In this document: in pieces, positions 25,474 through 34,412 of the stretch
Numbering within the stretch: the stretch's first letter is position 1
Layout of the letters: each line of letters opens with the position of its first letter
Assembly: GCF_000718255.1 (NCBI RefSeq)
Contig: NZ_JOFJ01000021.1
Coordinates: forward strand, 1-64,000
Direction: 5' to 3'
Source of the DNA: Spirillospora albida
GTDB lineage: Bacteria; Actinomycetota; Actinomycetes; Streptosporangiales; Streptosporangiaceae
Length of the DNA: 64,000 nt
The notes under the pieces: generated by a model
Database searches by the model: none
Told to the model about the DNA's origin: nothing
The model's input: the letters and a program-made list of their open reading frames with translations, nothing else
Made by a program: the position numbers and the translations under genes

Positions 25474-25507
25474 AGATACATATGGAGAAATATGTCTCTT
25501 TGTATCT
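25474..25507. promoter_or_regulatory. AT-rich palindromic operator-like site upstream of the P450
   Basis: AGATACA (25474-25480) faces TGTATCT (25501-25507), with ACATAT/ATATGT (25479-25484 and 25490-25495) nested inside. It stands in the GC-rich divergent gap between the P450 and SMI1 genes and looks like a TetR-type operator for the P450/ligase pair. It shares the GATAC half-site with 34302-34320. Confidence 0.6.
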
Positions 25508-25588
25508 CCCTTGGTCAATGTGACCTGGAGCACGCGGGCGGGCCTGCGCGACTGGACGGCACGGGCCCGGCTTCGTCATGATGCGCCA

Positions 25589-26020
25589 ATGTGGCGCGAG
25601 CTGATCGAACAGCACACCCCCGACGCCCGGTTCGCCCCTCCGGCCACGGATCAGGCGCTGGACCGGGCCGAGGAGGCCCTCGGGCACCTGCTCCCCGACG
25701 ACCTGGCCAAGCTGCTCGGTGAGACCGACGGCGTCACCGACGCGGGCGGCTACAACCTGGTCTTCTCCACCGAGCAGCTCGTCCAGGGCAATCTGGAGAT
25801 GCGCACCTATCCCGCGCTGAAGCGGCTCTACATGGCGTTCGACCAGCTGCTGTTCTTCTCCGACGTGCCCGGCGACGGCAGCCTGTTCGCCTACGCCCTC
25901 GTCCCGGAGGGGCGCCCGGACATCTTCGTCTGGGACCACCGCACCGACAACCGCCGCTGCATCGCGCCGTCGCTGGAGCACTTCATCGAAGGGTGGCTCA
26001 CCGGCGCCGTCCGGCTGTGA
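25589..26020 (+). CDS. SMI1/KNR4 family protein
   Basis: The 143-residue protein begins at ATG 25589. It has the SMI1/KNR4 (SUKH) plan: an N-terminal helix, LPDDLAKLLGETDGVTDAGG (about 35-54, with the family's L-P-x-D-x-x-x-x-L), central strands QLLFFSDVPGDGSLFAYAL, and FVWDHRTDNRRCIAPSLEHFIEGWL at the end. Such domains act as immunity proteins in toxin systems or as binding modules. No toxin gene is adjacent, so an orphan or housekeeping role is more likely. It is divergent from the P450. Confidence 0.85.
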   Translation: MWRELIEQHTPDARFAPPATDQALDRAEEALGHLLPDDLAKLLGETDGVTDAGGYNLVFSTEQLVQGNLEMRTYPALKRLYMAFDQLLFFSDVPGDGSLFAYALVPEGRPDIFVWDHRTDNRRCIAPSLEHFIEGWLTGAVRL

Positions 26021-26057
26021 CCCGTCCGCCGAACGGCCGCTCCGGCTGCGCCCGGCG

Positions 26058-29000
26058 TCAGCAGGTCTTCCGGTAGCCGATCCCGCCGATCCTGCGGACG
26101 TGCTGGTCCCACTCCTGCCGGGTCAACCGGCCCGATCTCTTGCAGAGTTCCTGCTCGAGGAGGCGGGGCGCGACGATATGGGTGATGAGGCTGGCGTCGT
26201 CCTGGCCGACGCTGTGCACGCGGGTGCCGTCGGGGCTGAAGGCGAGCGACTGGATCACCGTGTCGTGGTTCGTCGTGTGGCCCGTGAGGGCCAGGCCGAG
26301 ATGGCGGCGGGTCCGGACGTCCCAGACGTCGATCCTGCCCTTGCTGTCGGCGGTGGCGGCGAGGCGGCCGTCCGGGGAGATCGCCGTGATCGGGGTCTTG
26401 CCCTCGGGAAGCCGGACGGGGGCGCCCTTCGGCTTCAGGGTCGCGGCGTCCCAGAACGTCAAGGAGCGCTGGTCGGTCACCCCCTCGACGGTCGCGAGGA
26501 CGCCCTGGGGGCTGAGCGCCTGCACGGTGCGGGACACCGCGGCGGTGCCGAGCGCGCCGGGCGCGACGAGGGTCTTCCCGGAGGGGAACCCGACCACGCC
26601 GAGCACCGGGACGGAGACCACCCGGCGGCCGTCCTCGCTCCAGACGATCCGCGTCCCGTCGTCCGCGAAGGTCTGCTGCGGTGCGCGGGCCTCGCCGAGC
26701 GGGCGTCCGGTGGCGGTGTCCCAGAACCTCAGGACGGTGGGCGCGCCGGAGACCAGGACGGCCAGCGCCCTGCCGTCGGGTGAGAACGACGGCGGCGGCC
26801 TGGTCGCCGCCGGCGGACCGGTGTCGACGGTGCCGCGCATCCTGCGCGCCCGGAGGTCCCAGATCTCGACCTTGCCGTCCGGGCCCGGGAGGCCGAGCAG
26901 ACGGCCGTCGGGCGACAGGACCATCTCGCGGCCGACGGGGTGCCCGATGCCCGGGTCCGCCCGGCGGGTGCGGGTCGCGGTGTCCCAGATCTGGACCCTG
27001 CCGTCGGTCGTGCGGACGGCGAGGGTGGTCCCGTCCCGGCTGATCCGCGACTGCGCGGAGAACGGGGAGAACCGGAGCCGGCGGGTGAAGCCGGACACGT
27101 CGATCGAGCGGATCCGGTCGTCGTGGCCGACGCAGCGCAGGCTCGTCCCGTCCCGGCTGAAGCGGGTGCCGCTGCACATGGCGTCCGGCGTGTAGCTCAG
27201 GTACGGCGCCTCGTCGATACCGGGGTCGGTGCTCCACATCGTCATGCCGGTGGCGATGTGGCCGCCGTCCCGGCTGAAGTCGAGGCCCGGGTCGTCGCCC
27301 GCGCCCTTCGGCACCTTCAGCGTCGTCCGGATCTCCCGGGTCCGCGCGTTCAGGACGACGATGACGTCGCCGACGCGGGTCGCGAGGAAGCGGCCGTCCG
27401 GGCTGAACGTCGTGTCCCGCAACTGCCGGGCGCCGGCGAACGGGTGCCGGCCCGGGCGGTTGTGCCGCCCCTTGAGCTCCTCGCCGGTCGTCAGGTCCCA
27501 CCAGGCGAGCCGCATGCGGTCCTTGCCGTCCTCCAGCGGCATGACGAGGTGGCGCTCGTCGGGAGGCAGCGCCGGGCCCCACACGCTGGTCTTGCCCTTG
27601 GCCCGGAAAAGTTCCCTGCCCGTCGCGGTCTCCAGCACCGTGATCTGCCCGTTGAGCGTCTTGACGAGTTTGGCCCCGGTCGGGCTGATCCACAGCCCGG
27701 CCCCGGCCTGGTGCTTGTACGGCAGCGGGCGGGCGGTCCCCTTCGCCAGGTCCCAGAACGTCATCGTGCCGTCCGTCTGGAGGGTGAAGAGCCTGCCGCC
27801 GTCGAGGGTCACGTCCATCCCGGTGAGCGGCGCGCCCGGCACGCTGATCGTGCGCGTCACCCGGCGCGCGGCGGCGTCGGCGACGATGACCGTGCGCTGA
27901 TCGCGCTTCCAGTAGACGTTCGGCCCGCCGCTCGCGGCCGGGACGTCGTTCCAGGACCCGTCGGTGCCCGGCGGCGCCCAGATGTCCTGCTCCCACTGCG
28001 ACGACAGGGCGAGCAGCGCGTTGTGCGTGTCGGGGGTGTCCCCGGCGAGGGAGGCGGCGGCGACGGCGAGGCGCCGCGCGAGCGTCGGGTCGGTGCGCCG
28101 CAGCTGGACGGCCTGCGCCGCGAGCTGCAGGCCCACGGCGGCGTCCCGCTGCTCCGACACGGTCGCGTTGGCCCTGGCCAGGTTCCAGCTCTGCACCCCG
28201 GCCGCGCTCCCGGCGATCGTGGCGACGAGGAGCAGCGCGGCCAGCGCGCCGGTGACGATGGTCCTCGTCCGGGCGCGGTGGCGGGTCTGCTCGACCGACG
28301 CCTCCAGGAAGGCGCGCTCGGCGAGGTTGAGCGTGAGCTGCCGGCGGCCGGTGGACGCCCAGCCGACCGCCTCGTCCAGGCTCGTCCCCTGGAGCAGGTC
28401 CGCGGGCCTGCGCCCGCCCGCGTTCCAGCGGCGCGCGGCGTCCGCCAGGGCGTGATGCCCGTTCAGGCCGTCCCGCTCCGCCTCCACCCAGTCGCGCAGC
28501 CGCGGCCAGGCGCGCAGCAGGGCGGGCACGGCGATCGCGGCCGAGTCGCCGTCGACGCGGCGGAGCAGGCCCGCGCCGCCGAGGTCGTGCAGGACGCGCC
28601 GCACGGTGTGCTGATCGGTCTCCCCGTCCGCGAGGTCGCCGAGCGGCACCGGGCGGAGCACGTCGTCGGCGTGCGGCCCGGCGACCACCATGCGGAGCAG
28701 GATGCGGGGAACCGCCTGCTGCGCGTGCGGGTCGAGGCGGCCGTAGACCTGCTCGGCGAGGTCGGCGAGGGACGGCGGGAGCGTCATCGACGGGCGGGCG
28801 CTCTCCGCCGCGGCCCGCGTCCCGGCCTCCAGGACCTCACCGGCCTCGCCCCCGAGGAGGCCGGTGAGGATGTCCTGGAACGCGGGCCGCTCGGCCGGAT
28901 CCCGGTCGAGGGCCGCCTCGACCAGACCGCGGAGCGGCTCGCCGAGCACGTCCGTGTCCGGCGTGCGCGTGGTGATCTGGTGCATCAGGGCGGGCAGGGT

Positions 29001-29642
29001 GTCGCCGTCGAACGGCGGCGCGCCGGACGCGGCGTACAGCACGATCGCGCCCCACGCCCACACGTCGACGGCGGGCGTGGCGCGCTCGCCGCGGAACAGC
29101 TCCGGCGCCATCCAGCGCGGCGTGCCCTTCAGCCGGCCGGTCGCGCTGCGCGACATGTCGTCGGTCTTGGCGATACCGAAGTCGATGACGCGCGGGCCGT
29201 CCGGGCCGAGCAGCACGTTCGCCGGCTTCAGGTCGCGGTGGACCACGCCCGCCCGGTGGATCGACGCCAGCGCGGTCGCGATGCCGATCGCGAGCCGGTG
29301 GAGCTCCCCGGGGCCGTACTTCCCGTTGTGGTCGACCCGGTTCTGCAGGTCGGGGCCCGGGACGTACTCGCTGACGATGTACGGGGGGAAGTGGTCCAGG
29401 TCGGCCGTGATGATGCGGGCCGTGCAGAACGAGGCGACCCGCTGGAGGGTCGCGACCTCCTTGCGCAGCGCGTCCCGGTACGCGGGGGTGACGGCGCCCG
29501 CGTGCAGGGCCTTGACGGCGACGCGGACGCCCCGGGCGTCGTACCCCTCGTAGACGACTCCCTGGCCGCCGGCGCCGAGCCGCGCCGCCAGCCAGTAGCC
29601 GCCGAGCTGCCGGGGATCTCCGTCGAGCAGGGGGCTGGACAT
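26058..29642 (-). CDS. Ser/Thr protein kinase with C-terminal WD40 repeats
   Basis: Start ATG 29642 (gagg eight bases upstream); 1,194 residues. The kinase domain spans about 14-275 with glycine loop LGAGGQGVVYEG, Lys44, HRDLKPANVLL (Asp137), DFG at 154-156 and WMAPELF. A helical region (about 290-450) with a winged-helix-like segment leads to one transmembrane or buried hydrophobic helix (VTGALAALLLVATIAGSAAG, about 465-485). About 600 residues of WD40-type repeats follow, recognisable by FSPDGR- and WDLxTG-like units, forming one or two propellers. Such kinases phosphorylate cytoplasmic partners recruited by the propeller. The target is unknown. Expression may be governed by the palindrome at 29678-29703. 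Confidence 0.92.
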   Translation of the reverse strand: MSSPLLDGDPRQLGGYWLAARLGAGGQGVVYEGYDARGVRVAVKALHAGAVTPAYRDALRKEVATLQRVASFCTARIITADLDHFPPYIVSEYVPGPDLQNRVDHNGKYGPGELHRLAIGIATALASIHRAGVVHRDLKPANVLLGPDGPRVIDFGIAKTDDMSRSATGRLKGTPRWMAPELFRGERATPAVDVWAWGAIVLYAASGAPPFDGDTLPALMHQITTRTPDTDVLGEPLRGLVEAALDRDPAERPAFQDILTGLLGGEAGEVLEAGTRAAAESARPSMTLPPSLADLAEQVYGRLDPHAQQAVPRILLRMVVAGPHADDVLRPVPLGDLADGETDQHTVRRVLHDLGGAGLLRRVDGDSAAIAVPALLRAWPRLRDWVEAERDGLNGHHALADAARRWNAGGRRPADLLQGTSLDEAVGWASTGRRQLTLNLAERAFLEASVEQTRHRARTRTIVTGALAALLLVATIAGSAAGVQSWNLARANATVSEQRDAAVGLQLAAQAVQLRRTDPTLARRLAVAAASLAGDTPDTHNALLALSSQWEQDIWAPPGTDGSWNDVPAASGGPNVYWKRDQRTVIVADAAARRVTRTISVPGAPLTGMDVTLDGGRLFTLQTDGTMTFWDLAKGTARPLPYKHQAGAGLWISPTGAKLVKTLNGQITVLETATGRELFRAKGKTSVWGPALPPDERHLVMPLEDGKDRMRLAWWDLTTGEELKGRHNRPGRHPFAGARQLRDTTFSPDGRFLATRVGDVIVVLNARTREIRTTLKVPKGAGDDPGLDFSRDGGHIATGMTMWSTDPGIDEAPYLSYTPDAMCSGTRFSRDGTSLRCVGHDDRIRSIDVSGFTRRLRFSPFSAQSRISRDGTTLAVRTTDGRVQIWDTATRTRRADPGIGHPVGREMVLSPDGRLLGLPGPDGKVEIWDLRARRMRGTVDTGPPAATRPPPSFSPDGRALAVLVSGAPTVLRFWDTATGRPLGEARAPQQTFADDGTRIVWSEDGRRVVSVPVLGVVGFPSGKTLVAPGALGTAAVSRTVQALSPQGVLATVEGVTDQRSLTFWDAATLKPKGAPVRLPEGKTPITAISPDGRLAATADSKGRIDVWDVRTRRHLGLALTGHTTNHDTVIQSLAFSPDGTRVHSVGQDDASLITHIVAPRLLEQELCKRSGRLTRQEWDQHVRRIGGIGYRKTC

Positions 29643-29677
29643 CTGTGCGCATCCTCGCGGGGCAGGGGCCGTCACCG

Positions 29678-29703
29678 TCAGAAAGACATCATTGTCTTTC
29701 TGA
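29678..29703. promoter_or_regulatory. Perfect 26-bp palindrome upstream of the kinase gene
   Basis: TCAGAAAGACA (29678-29688), loop tcat, TGTCTTTCTGA (29693-29703). It lies 36 bases before the kinase start and after the TetR gene, so it could be a TetR operator, a terminator of the TetR transcript, or both. The AT content and lack of G/C stem favour an operator. Confidence 0.6.
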
Positions 29704-29774
29704 GGCGCGCGCGGTAGGCGAATCAGGAGATTGTTCGGTGAATCCCCGTCCTGGAGCCCGCGCGGGCCCGGCCG

Positions 29775-30398
29775 TCAGGCGGCGCCGAAGACCCCGGCGT
29801 TCCAGAGGGCCCGCACGTGGGCGACCATTTCGGGGCGCAGGCCGAGCAGGGCCTCGCGGTCGTTCTCCGCGACCGGCAGTGTGACGAGCGCCACGGTGGA
29901 CGCGGCGAGCATGCGGCATGCCCTCAGCCCCCGCTCGCCCGTGACGCCGAGCACCGCGGCGTGGATGTCGGCGATGGCCGCCTGCATCTCGCGCCGGTGA
30001 GCGAGGGCCGCCGGCCCCGCGGCGTAGGCCTCGACCAGGCACAGCCGGGCCGAGGCCCATTCCAGTTCGATGCCCTGGAGGTAGGCGCCGATGGCCTGGT
30101 CGTAGCGGGCGAGGGGGTCGCTGTCCGTAGCGACGGAGCCGATCACCCACTCGGAGATCAGCCCGCTGGAGCGTTCGAGGGCGGCCATGAAGCAGTCGAG
30201 CTTGCTTCCGAACAACCGGTAGAAGCTCTGCCGCGACACCTTCGCCCGCTTCAGGACGTCCTCGACCGAGGTGGCGATGTACCCCTTCTCCGCCATGACG
30301 TCGGCCATCGCCCGGCACAGCCGCTCGCGGTGGACCCGCGCCACCTCTTCCAGCGGCAGCGCGCTCCGGCCCCGGGGCAGCCGCCGAGAAGTGGACAT
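29775..30398 (-). CDS. TetR-family transcriptional regulator
   Basis: ATG 30398 gives 207 residues, the usual TetR length; six more codons upstream are possible. The N-terminal DNA-binding domain is clear: ERLCRAMADVMAEKGYIATSVEDVLKRAKVSRQSFYRLFGSKLDC (about 25-69, quoted here only as the region), with recognition helix VSRQSFYRLF. The C-terminal helical domain binds an unknown ligand and mediates dimerisation. It is divergent from BluB and lies upstream of the kinase. It probably regulates itself and one or both neighbours; the palindrome at 29678 is a candidate site. Confidence 0.9.
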   Translation of the reverse strand: MSTSRRLPRGRSALPLEEVARVHRERLCRAMADVMAEKGYIATSVEDVLKRAKVSRQSFYRLFGSKLDCFMAALERSSGLISEWVIGSVATDSDPLARYDQAIGAYLQGIELEWASARLCLVEAYAAGPAALAHRREMQAAIADIHAAVLGVTGERGLRACRMLAASTVALVTLPVAENDREALLGLRPEMVAHVRALWNAGVFGAA

Positions 30399-30491
30399 CC
30401 GCCCACTGTAGGACACCCGGACGCCCGGCCCGAGTGAAGATCATCCGCTTGGTACGGTTCCGCTGCCACGAACCGAGCGGGGGGCATGTCC

Positions 30492-31112
30492 ATGAGCACC
30501 GACCTGTACGACGTCATCCGCCGGCGGCGCGACGTGCGCGCCGAGTTCACCGGTGAGCCGGTTCCGGAGGACGTCCTCCGGCGCGTCCTGGACGCGGCCC
30601 ACACGGCGCCGAGCGTCGGGCTCTCGCAGCCGTGGGACTTCATCGTCGTGCGCGACGAGGCCGTCCGCCGGGAGTTCCACGAGCATGTGCGGCGGGAACG
30701 GGACGTCTTCGCCGCGACCCTCGACGGCGACGCCGCCGAGCGGTTCTCCCGCATCAAGATCGACGGAGTCCTGGAGGCCGCGCTCTCGATCGTCGTGACC
30801 TACGACCCCGCGCGCGGCGGCCCGGCCGTGCTCGGGCGGCACGCCATCGCCGACGCGGGCCTCTACTCGGTCTGCCTGGCCATCCAGAACCTCTGGCTCG
30901 CCGCCACCGCCGAGGACCTGGGCGTCGGCTGGGTGTCGTTCTACCGGGAGCCGTTCCTGAGCGGCCTGCTCGGCATCCCCGACGGGATCCGCCCGGTGGC
31001 GTGGCTGTGCCTGGGCCCGGTGACCCATCTCCAGACCACGCCCGACCTCGAACGGCACGGCTGGCGGCGGCGCCGCCCCCTGGAAACCGTCCTCCACCAC
31101 GACCGCTGGTGA
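30492..31112 (+). CDS. bluB: 5,6-dimethylbenzimidazole synthase (BluB)
   Basis: ATG 30492 is preferred over ATG 30486 because the purine-rich ggggggc is then properly spaced; 206 residues. BluB features are YDVIRRRRDVRAEFTGEPVP near the start, THTAPSVG-like AHTAPSVGLSQPWDFIVV (about 37-54), and the flavin-binding LAIQNLWLAATAEDLGVGWVSFY (about 136-158). BluB destroys reduced FMN with oxygen to make the lower ligand of vitamin B12. No other cobalamin gene is in the window. It is divergent from a TetR regulator that may control it. Confidence 0.9.
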   Translation: MSTDLYDVIRRRRDVRAEFTGEPVPEDVLRRVLDAAHTAPSVGLSQPWDFIVVRDEAVRREFHEHVRRERDVFAATLDGDAAERFSRIKIDGVLEAALSIVVTYDPARGGPAVLGRHAIADAGLYSVCLAIQNLWLAATAEDLGVGWVSFYREPFLSGLLGIPDGIRPVAWLCLGPVTHLQTTPDLERHGWRRRRPLETVLHHDRW

Positions 31113-31193
31113 CCGTGTGGGGCGCGTGGGTGGCCCGATGTGGACGGGGTGGGGGGCTGGTCAGGATTCTGAAACAGGTTCATATTCCCGGCC

Positions 31194-32789
31194 ATGAGGG
31201 GTCACTCGCGCACCACCGTCATCGGGTTCGTCTTCGCGCTCGTCCTGGGGGTGATGGCCGTTCCGGCATTCGCCCATGCCGAGCGGGAGGTGAGGTTCCC
31301 CGCGGGGACCGGGCGCGTGCCCACGTACCGGGAGGCGCCCGCCGCGCAGCGGCTCGTGGTGTGCAAGCCGGAGTCGGCCGCGCTCATCGAGCGGTACACC
31401 GGGCGTCTGCGGTGGCTCAATCGGAAGCTGCTGGGCGAGTGCGGGTACGAGCACGTCCAGGCGGCGGTGAACGCGGTGAGGGAGCGCGGCACCACCATCT
31501 ACGTCCTGCCGGGAACGTACCGGGAGGAGCCGAGCCGCGCGGAGCCGACTGGGCGGTGCGCGGAACTGGCGAGCAAGCACCTCCTGACGTACGCCGAGCA
31601 GTACGCCTGCCCCAACCTGCAGCAGCTCGTCGCCGTGTTCGGTGACCGGACGCCGGACGACGACGACCACACCTGCGACAGCCCCCGCTGCGACCTCCAG
31701 TTGGAGGGCACCGGGCAGAAGACGACGGACGTCGTCCTCGAAGGCGGGTTCGAGCGGGACGGATCGTGGGCGAAGCTCAACGGCATCCGCGCCGACCGTG
31801 CCGACGGGTTCTACCTGCGCAACATCACGACGCAGCTGTTCGAGTTCAACGGCGTCTACATCCTGGAGCAGGACGGCTTCGTCATCGACCGCTCGCTGGC
31901 CCGGTGGAACGAGGAGTACGGCTTCCTCACCTTCGCCAGCGACCACGGGCTCTACACCGACTGCGAGGGACACGGGAACGGCGACGCCGGCATCTACCCG
32001 GGCTCCGCGTCGCCCCTCAACGGCCGCCGCCACTCCATCGAGATCAGGCGCTGCGACTCCCACCACAACGCGCTGGGCTACTCCGGGACGGCCGGCGACT
32101 CCGTCTACGCCCACGACAACGCGTTCCACCACAACTCGGCGGGCGTCTCGATGGACAGCGCCTTCCCGGGCCACCCGGGCCTGCCGCAGAACCACGCGAC
32201 GTTCGAGAACAACCTCATCTACAGCAACAACGTCAACCACTACGGCAACGTCTGGGACGGCACCTGCGCGAAGGCGCCCCGCGACCGGGGCCACGAGCGC
32301 GGGGTGGTCTGCCCGGCACCGCCCGTCCCGGTCGGCACCGGCCTGCTCCTCGGCGGGGGCAACGACAACAACTACGCCAACAACCGGCTGTACGACAACT
32401 GGCGAAGCGGGTTCCGGCAGATCTGGGTCCCGGCGCCGCTGCGGGGCGAGAACGACCTGTTGAAGTTCCGCGACACCTCGCACCGCAACCGCTACACCGG
32501 CAACGTGTTCGGGATCGCGCCCGGCGGCGCGAAACTGCCGAACGGCCTGGACGTCTGGTGGGACGAGCAGGGCGACGGCAACTGCTGGCAGGGCAACACC
32601 TCGTCCTGGGGTGCGGTGAAGTCCGACCCGGCGAAGCTGCCGACCTGCGACCGGCCGTCCGGCTGGACGTTCTTCTCCTTCGTCGGCAACCCGGTGAAGG
32701 TCCTTGGCGCCCTGCCCTGCTCGGAGTACGCCCGGGACAAGCCGCGCCCGCGGGGCTGCGACTGGTTCGACGCCCCGCCCAAGCCCTAG
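31194..32789 (+). CDS. Secreted right-handed parallel beta-helix protein
   Basis: The 531-residue product has a signal peptide (FVFALVLGVMAVPAFAHA, cleavage near residue 29). From about residue 85 the sequence shows beta-helix coils: GTTIYVLPGTY, TDVVLEGGF, LNGIRADRADGFYLRNITTQ, NGVYILEQDGFVIDRS, and asparagine-ladder-like NNLIYSNNVNHYGN. Such proteins include pectate lyases, polysaccharide epimerases and adhesins. No lyase triad can be assigned with certainty. Several paired cysteines (for example CPNLQ and CDSPRCDL) suggest disulfides outside the cell. Its stop overlaps that of the convergent TetR gene in CTAG. Confidence 0.85.
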   Translation: MRGHSRTTVIGFVFALVLGVMAVPAFAHAEREVRFPAGTGRVPTYREAPAAQRLVVCKPESAALIERYTGRLRWLNRKLLGECGYEHVQAAVNAVRERGTTIYVLPGTYREEPSRAEPTGRCAELASKHLLTYAEQYACPNLQQLVAVFGDRTPDDDDHTCDSPRCDLQLEGTGQKTTDVVLEGGFERDGSWAKLNGIRADRADGFYLRNITTQLFEFNGVYILEQDGFVIDRSLARWNEEYGFLTFASDHGLYTDCEGHGNGDAGIYPGSASPLNGRRHSIEIRRCDSHHNALGYSGTAGDSVYAHDNAFHHNSAGVSMDSAFPGHPGLPQNHATFENNLIYSNNVNHYGNVWDGTCAKAPRDRGHERGVVCPAPPVPVGTGLLLGGGNDNNYANNRLYDNWRSGFRQIWVPAPLRGENDLLKFRDTSHRNRYTGNVFGIAPGGAKLPNGLDVWWDEQGDGNCWQGNTSSWGAVKSDPAKLPTCDRPSGWTFFSFVGNPVKVLGALPCSEYARDKPRPRGCDWFDAPPKP

Positions 32790-33397
32790 CGCAGCATGGG
32801 CGTGAGGTAGCGGCGGGCGAAGTCGCGGGCGCCCTCGTCGTCCAGGGGGATGTGGCCCGCCGGGGTCAGCAGCAGGGAGTGCGTCAGGCGGATGAGGATC
32901 TCGGCGACGACCTCGGCGTCGAAGTCGCCGGCGTCGCCCTGGCGCTGGGCCGCGCGGAGACGGCGGGCCAGGTAGCCGCGGGCGGCGGCCAGGAGAGGGC
33001 CCGCCTGGCCGGTGGCGTGCGGGAGCAGCAGTTCGGGCTCGAGGACGAGGAGGCGGTGCACGAGCCGCTGCTCGCGGCTGATGCGCAGGGTGGTCGCGAA
33101 GCCCTCGACGAGCCGGTCCTCCAGGGTGGAGCAGGCCGCGACGGCCTCGTCCAGCTCGGCGAAGAAGCGCCGGGCCTCGCGCAGGAGGACGCCCGTGACC
33201 AGGTCGTTCTTGGACGGGAAGCGGCGGTAGATGGTGGCGCGGCCCAGGCCGGACGCGCGGGCCACGTCGTCGATGGTGGTGCGGCGCAGCCCGAACGTCC
33301 CGTACAGCTCCAGCGCGGCGTCGAGGATGCGGTCGACCTGGGGGCCGGAGTCCTCCGGTGGGGTGAGGAGGTCGCGCAGCAGGCGGGAATCGCTCAT
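32786..33397 (-). CDS. TetR-family regulator in operon with a DUF2236 oxygenase
   Basis: 203 residues. The N-terminal helix-turn-helix is ILDAALELYGTFGLRRTTID, then DVARASGLGRATIYRRFPSK (about 23-62), followed by a ligand-binding helical domain. It lies 12 bases after the DUF2236 gene on the same strand and is probably cotranscribed with it from a promoter containing the near-perfect palindrome at 34302-34320, its likely operator. That makes an autoregulated two-gene unit. The ligand is unknown, perhaps a lipid acted on by the oxygenase. Confidence 0.9.
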   Translation of the reverse strand: MSDSRLLRDLLTPPEDSGPQVDRILDAALELYGTFGLRRTTIDDVARASGLGRATIYRRFPSKNDLVTGVLLREARRFFAELDEAVAACSTLEDRLVEGFATTLRISREQRLVHRLLVLEPELLLPHATGQAGPLLAAARGYLARRLRAAQRQGDAGDFDAEVVAEILIRLTHSLLLTPAGHIPLDDEGARDFARRYLTPMLR

Positions 33398-33409
33398 GAT
33401 GCGCCCAGC

Positions 33410-34276
33410 CTACGTCTGGGCGCGGCGGGCCCTGCGCATCGCGCGGGACGCGATGGGCGAGTAGCGCAGCCGGTCGATCATGACCTTGTCGCCGGCGCGC
33501 ATCGAGCGGGCGAAGATCTGGAAGCGGCGCTCGTCGGCGGACGTCCAGCGCAGCCCGAACCGGTCCCGGAGGACGGGCGGGAGGGACGCGATGCCCGTCC
33601 GGCGCAAGAGGGCCGAGGGCGGCGTCGCCAGGTGCCCCCAGGCGGACGCGGGCAGCGGCCAGCCCGGCGGGGGCGGCAGCGGCCTGCGGTCGAGCTCGAT
33701 GAGGAGCTGGACGGTGTCGTTGTTCTCCAGCCGGTCGTGGATCATCGAGTCGACGTACTCGCGGAAGGTCGCCGGGCTTTCCGGGATGTGGCGCTCGGTG
33801 ATGCCGAGGGCGAGGCCGAGGCGGGTCCACTCCTCGTGCAGGACGCGCGCGCGGCGAGGCGTGATCGGGGTGCCGAACAGCTCCTGCGTCTGGATCATGC
33901 CGTGCAGGAGGGTGGCGTGCACCCACAGGTAGGCCTCGGGGTTGAGCGCGTGGTAGCGGCGGCCCTGGGCGTCCACGCCCTTGATGTCCTTGTGGATCTC
34001 CCGCAGCCGCGCCGCCTCGAGGCGTCCGCGCTCCTCGCCCCGGTAGCCGAGGAAGTCGATCGTCGACTCGACCGTGCGGGTGAGGCGTCCCCAGCGGTCC
34101 TCGACGAACTGGGAGTGGTCGCCGACGCCCGCGCCGACGACGGGGTGGGCGACCTGGAGGAGCAGGATCGCGCGGCCGCCGAAGACGCCGCGCCAGTCTC
34201 CGGCGTAGCGCCAGATGAGGGAGCCGGGGCCGGGGATGGATCCGGCGGCGGTCCGGCGGACGTCGGTCTCGGTCAT
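33410..34276 (-). CDS. DUF2236 (MpaB-type) oxygenase family protein
   Basis: The 288 residues fit the DUF2236 family of latex-clearing-protein/MpaB-like heme enzymes. Visible motifs are LIWRYAGDWRGVFGGRAILLLQVAHPVVGAGV (about 20-51, region only), HALNPEAYLWVHATLLHGMI (about 109-128) and the C-terminal FAR-MRAGDKVMIDRLRYSP. Histidines in AHP and HATLLHG are candidate heme ligands in this family. The reaction is unknown here; relatives cleave polyisoprene or oxidise lipids. The gene is first in an operon with a TetR regulator. Confidence 0.88.
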   Translation of the reverse strand: MTETDVRRTAAGSIPGPGSLIWRYAGDWRGVFGGRAILLLQVAHPVVGAGVGDHSQFVEDRWGRLTRTVESTIDFLGYRGEERGRLEAARLREIHKDIKGVDAQGRRYHALNPEAYLWVHATLLHGMIQTQELFGTPITPRRARVLHEEWTRLGLALGITERHIPESPATFREYVDSMIHDRLENNDTVQLLIELDRRPLPPPPGWPLPASAWGHLATPPSALLRRTGIASLPPVLRDRFGLRWTSADERRFQIFARSMRAGDKVMIDRLRYSPIASRAMRRARRAQT

Positions 34277-34301
34277 GCCGCATCACCCTGCTTTGAGACT
34301 G

Positions 34302-34320
34302 TGATACGAAATTTGTATCA
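34302..34320. promoter_or_regulatory. TetR-type operator palindrome
   Basis: TGATACGAAATTTGTATCA is a 19-bp palindrome with only one mismatched pair, 26 bases upstream of the DUF2236 start. It is almost certainly the operator of the DUF2236-TetR operon. Confidence 0.75.
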
Positions 34321-34412
34321 AATATCCGGACGCTTGTCACCGGCGTTCCGGTTTCACCATGAGATCGGGCGAACACCGTGCGTGGCGACCGGGCGCGGGC
34401 CAGGATGGCGGC

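Noticed and set aside
24130..25533. Longer P450 start at 25533
   Set aside because: The extra 27 residues would be translated from the AT-rich operator-like palindrome and lack family similarity; GTG 25452 fits the usual P450 N-terminus.
26940..29717. 925-codon frame opposite the kinase
   Set aside because: Antisense frame of the kinase-WD40 gene; no domain and no plausible start.
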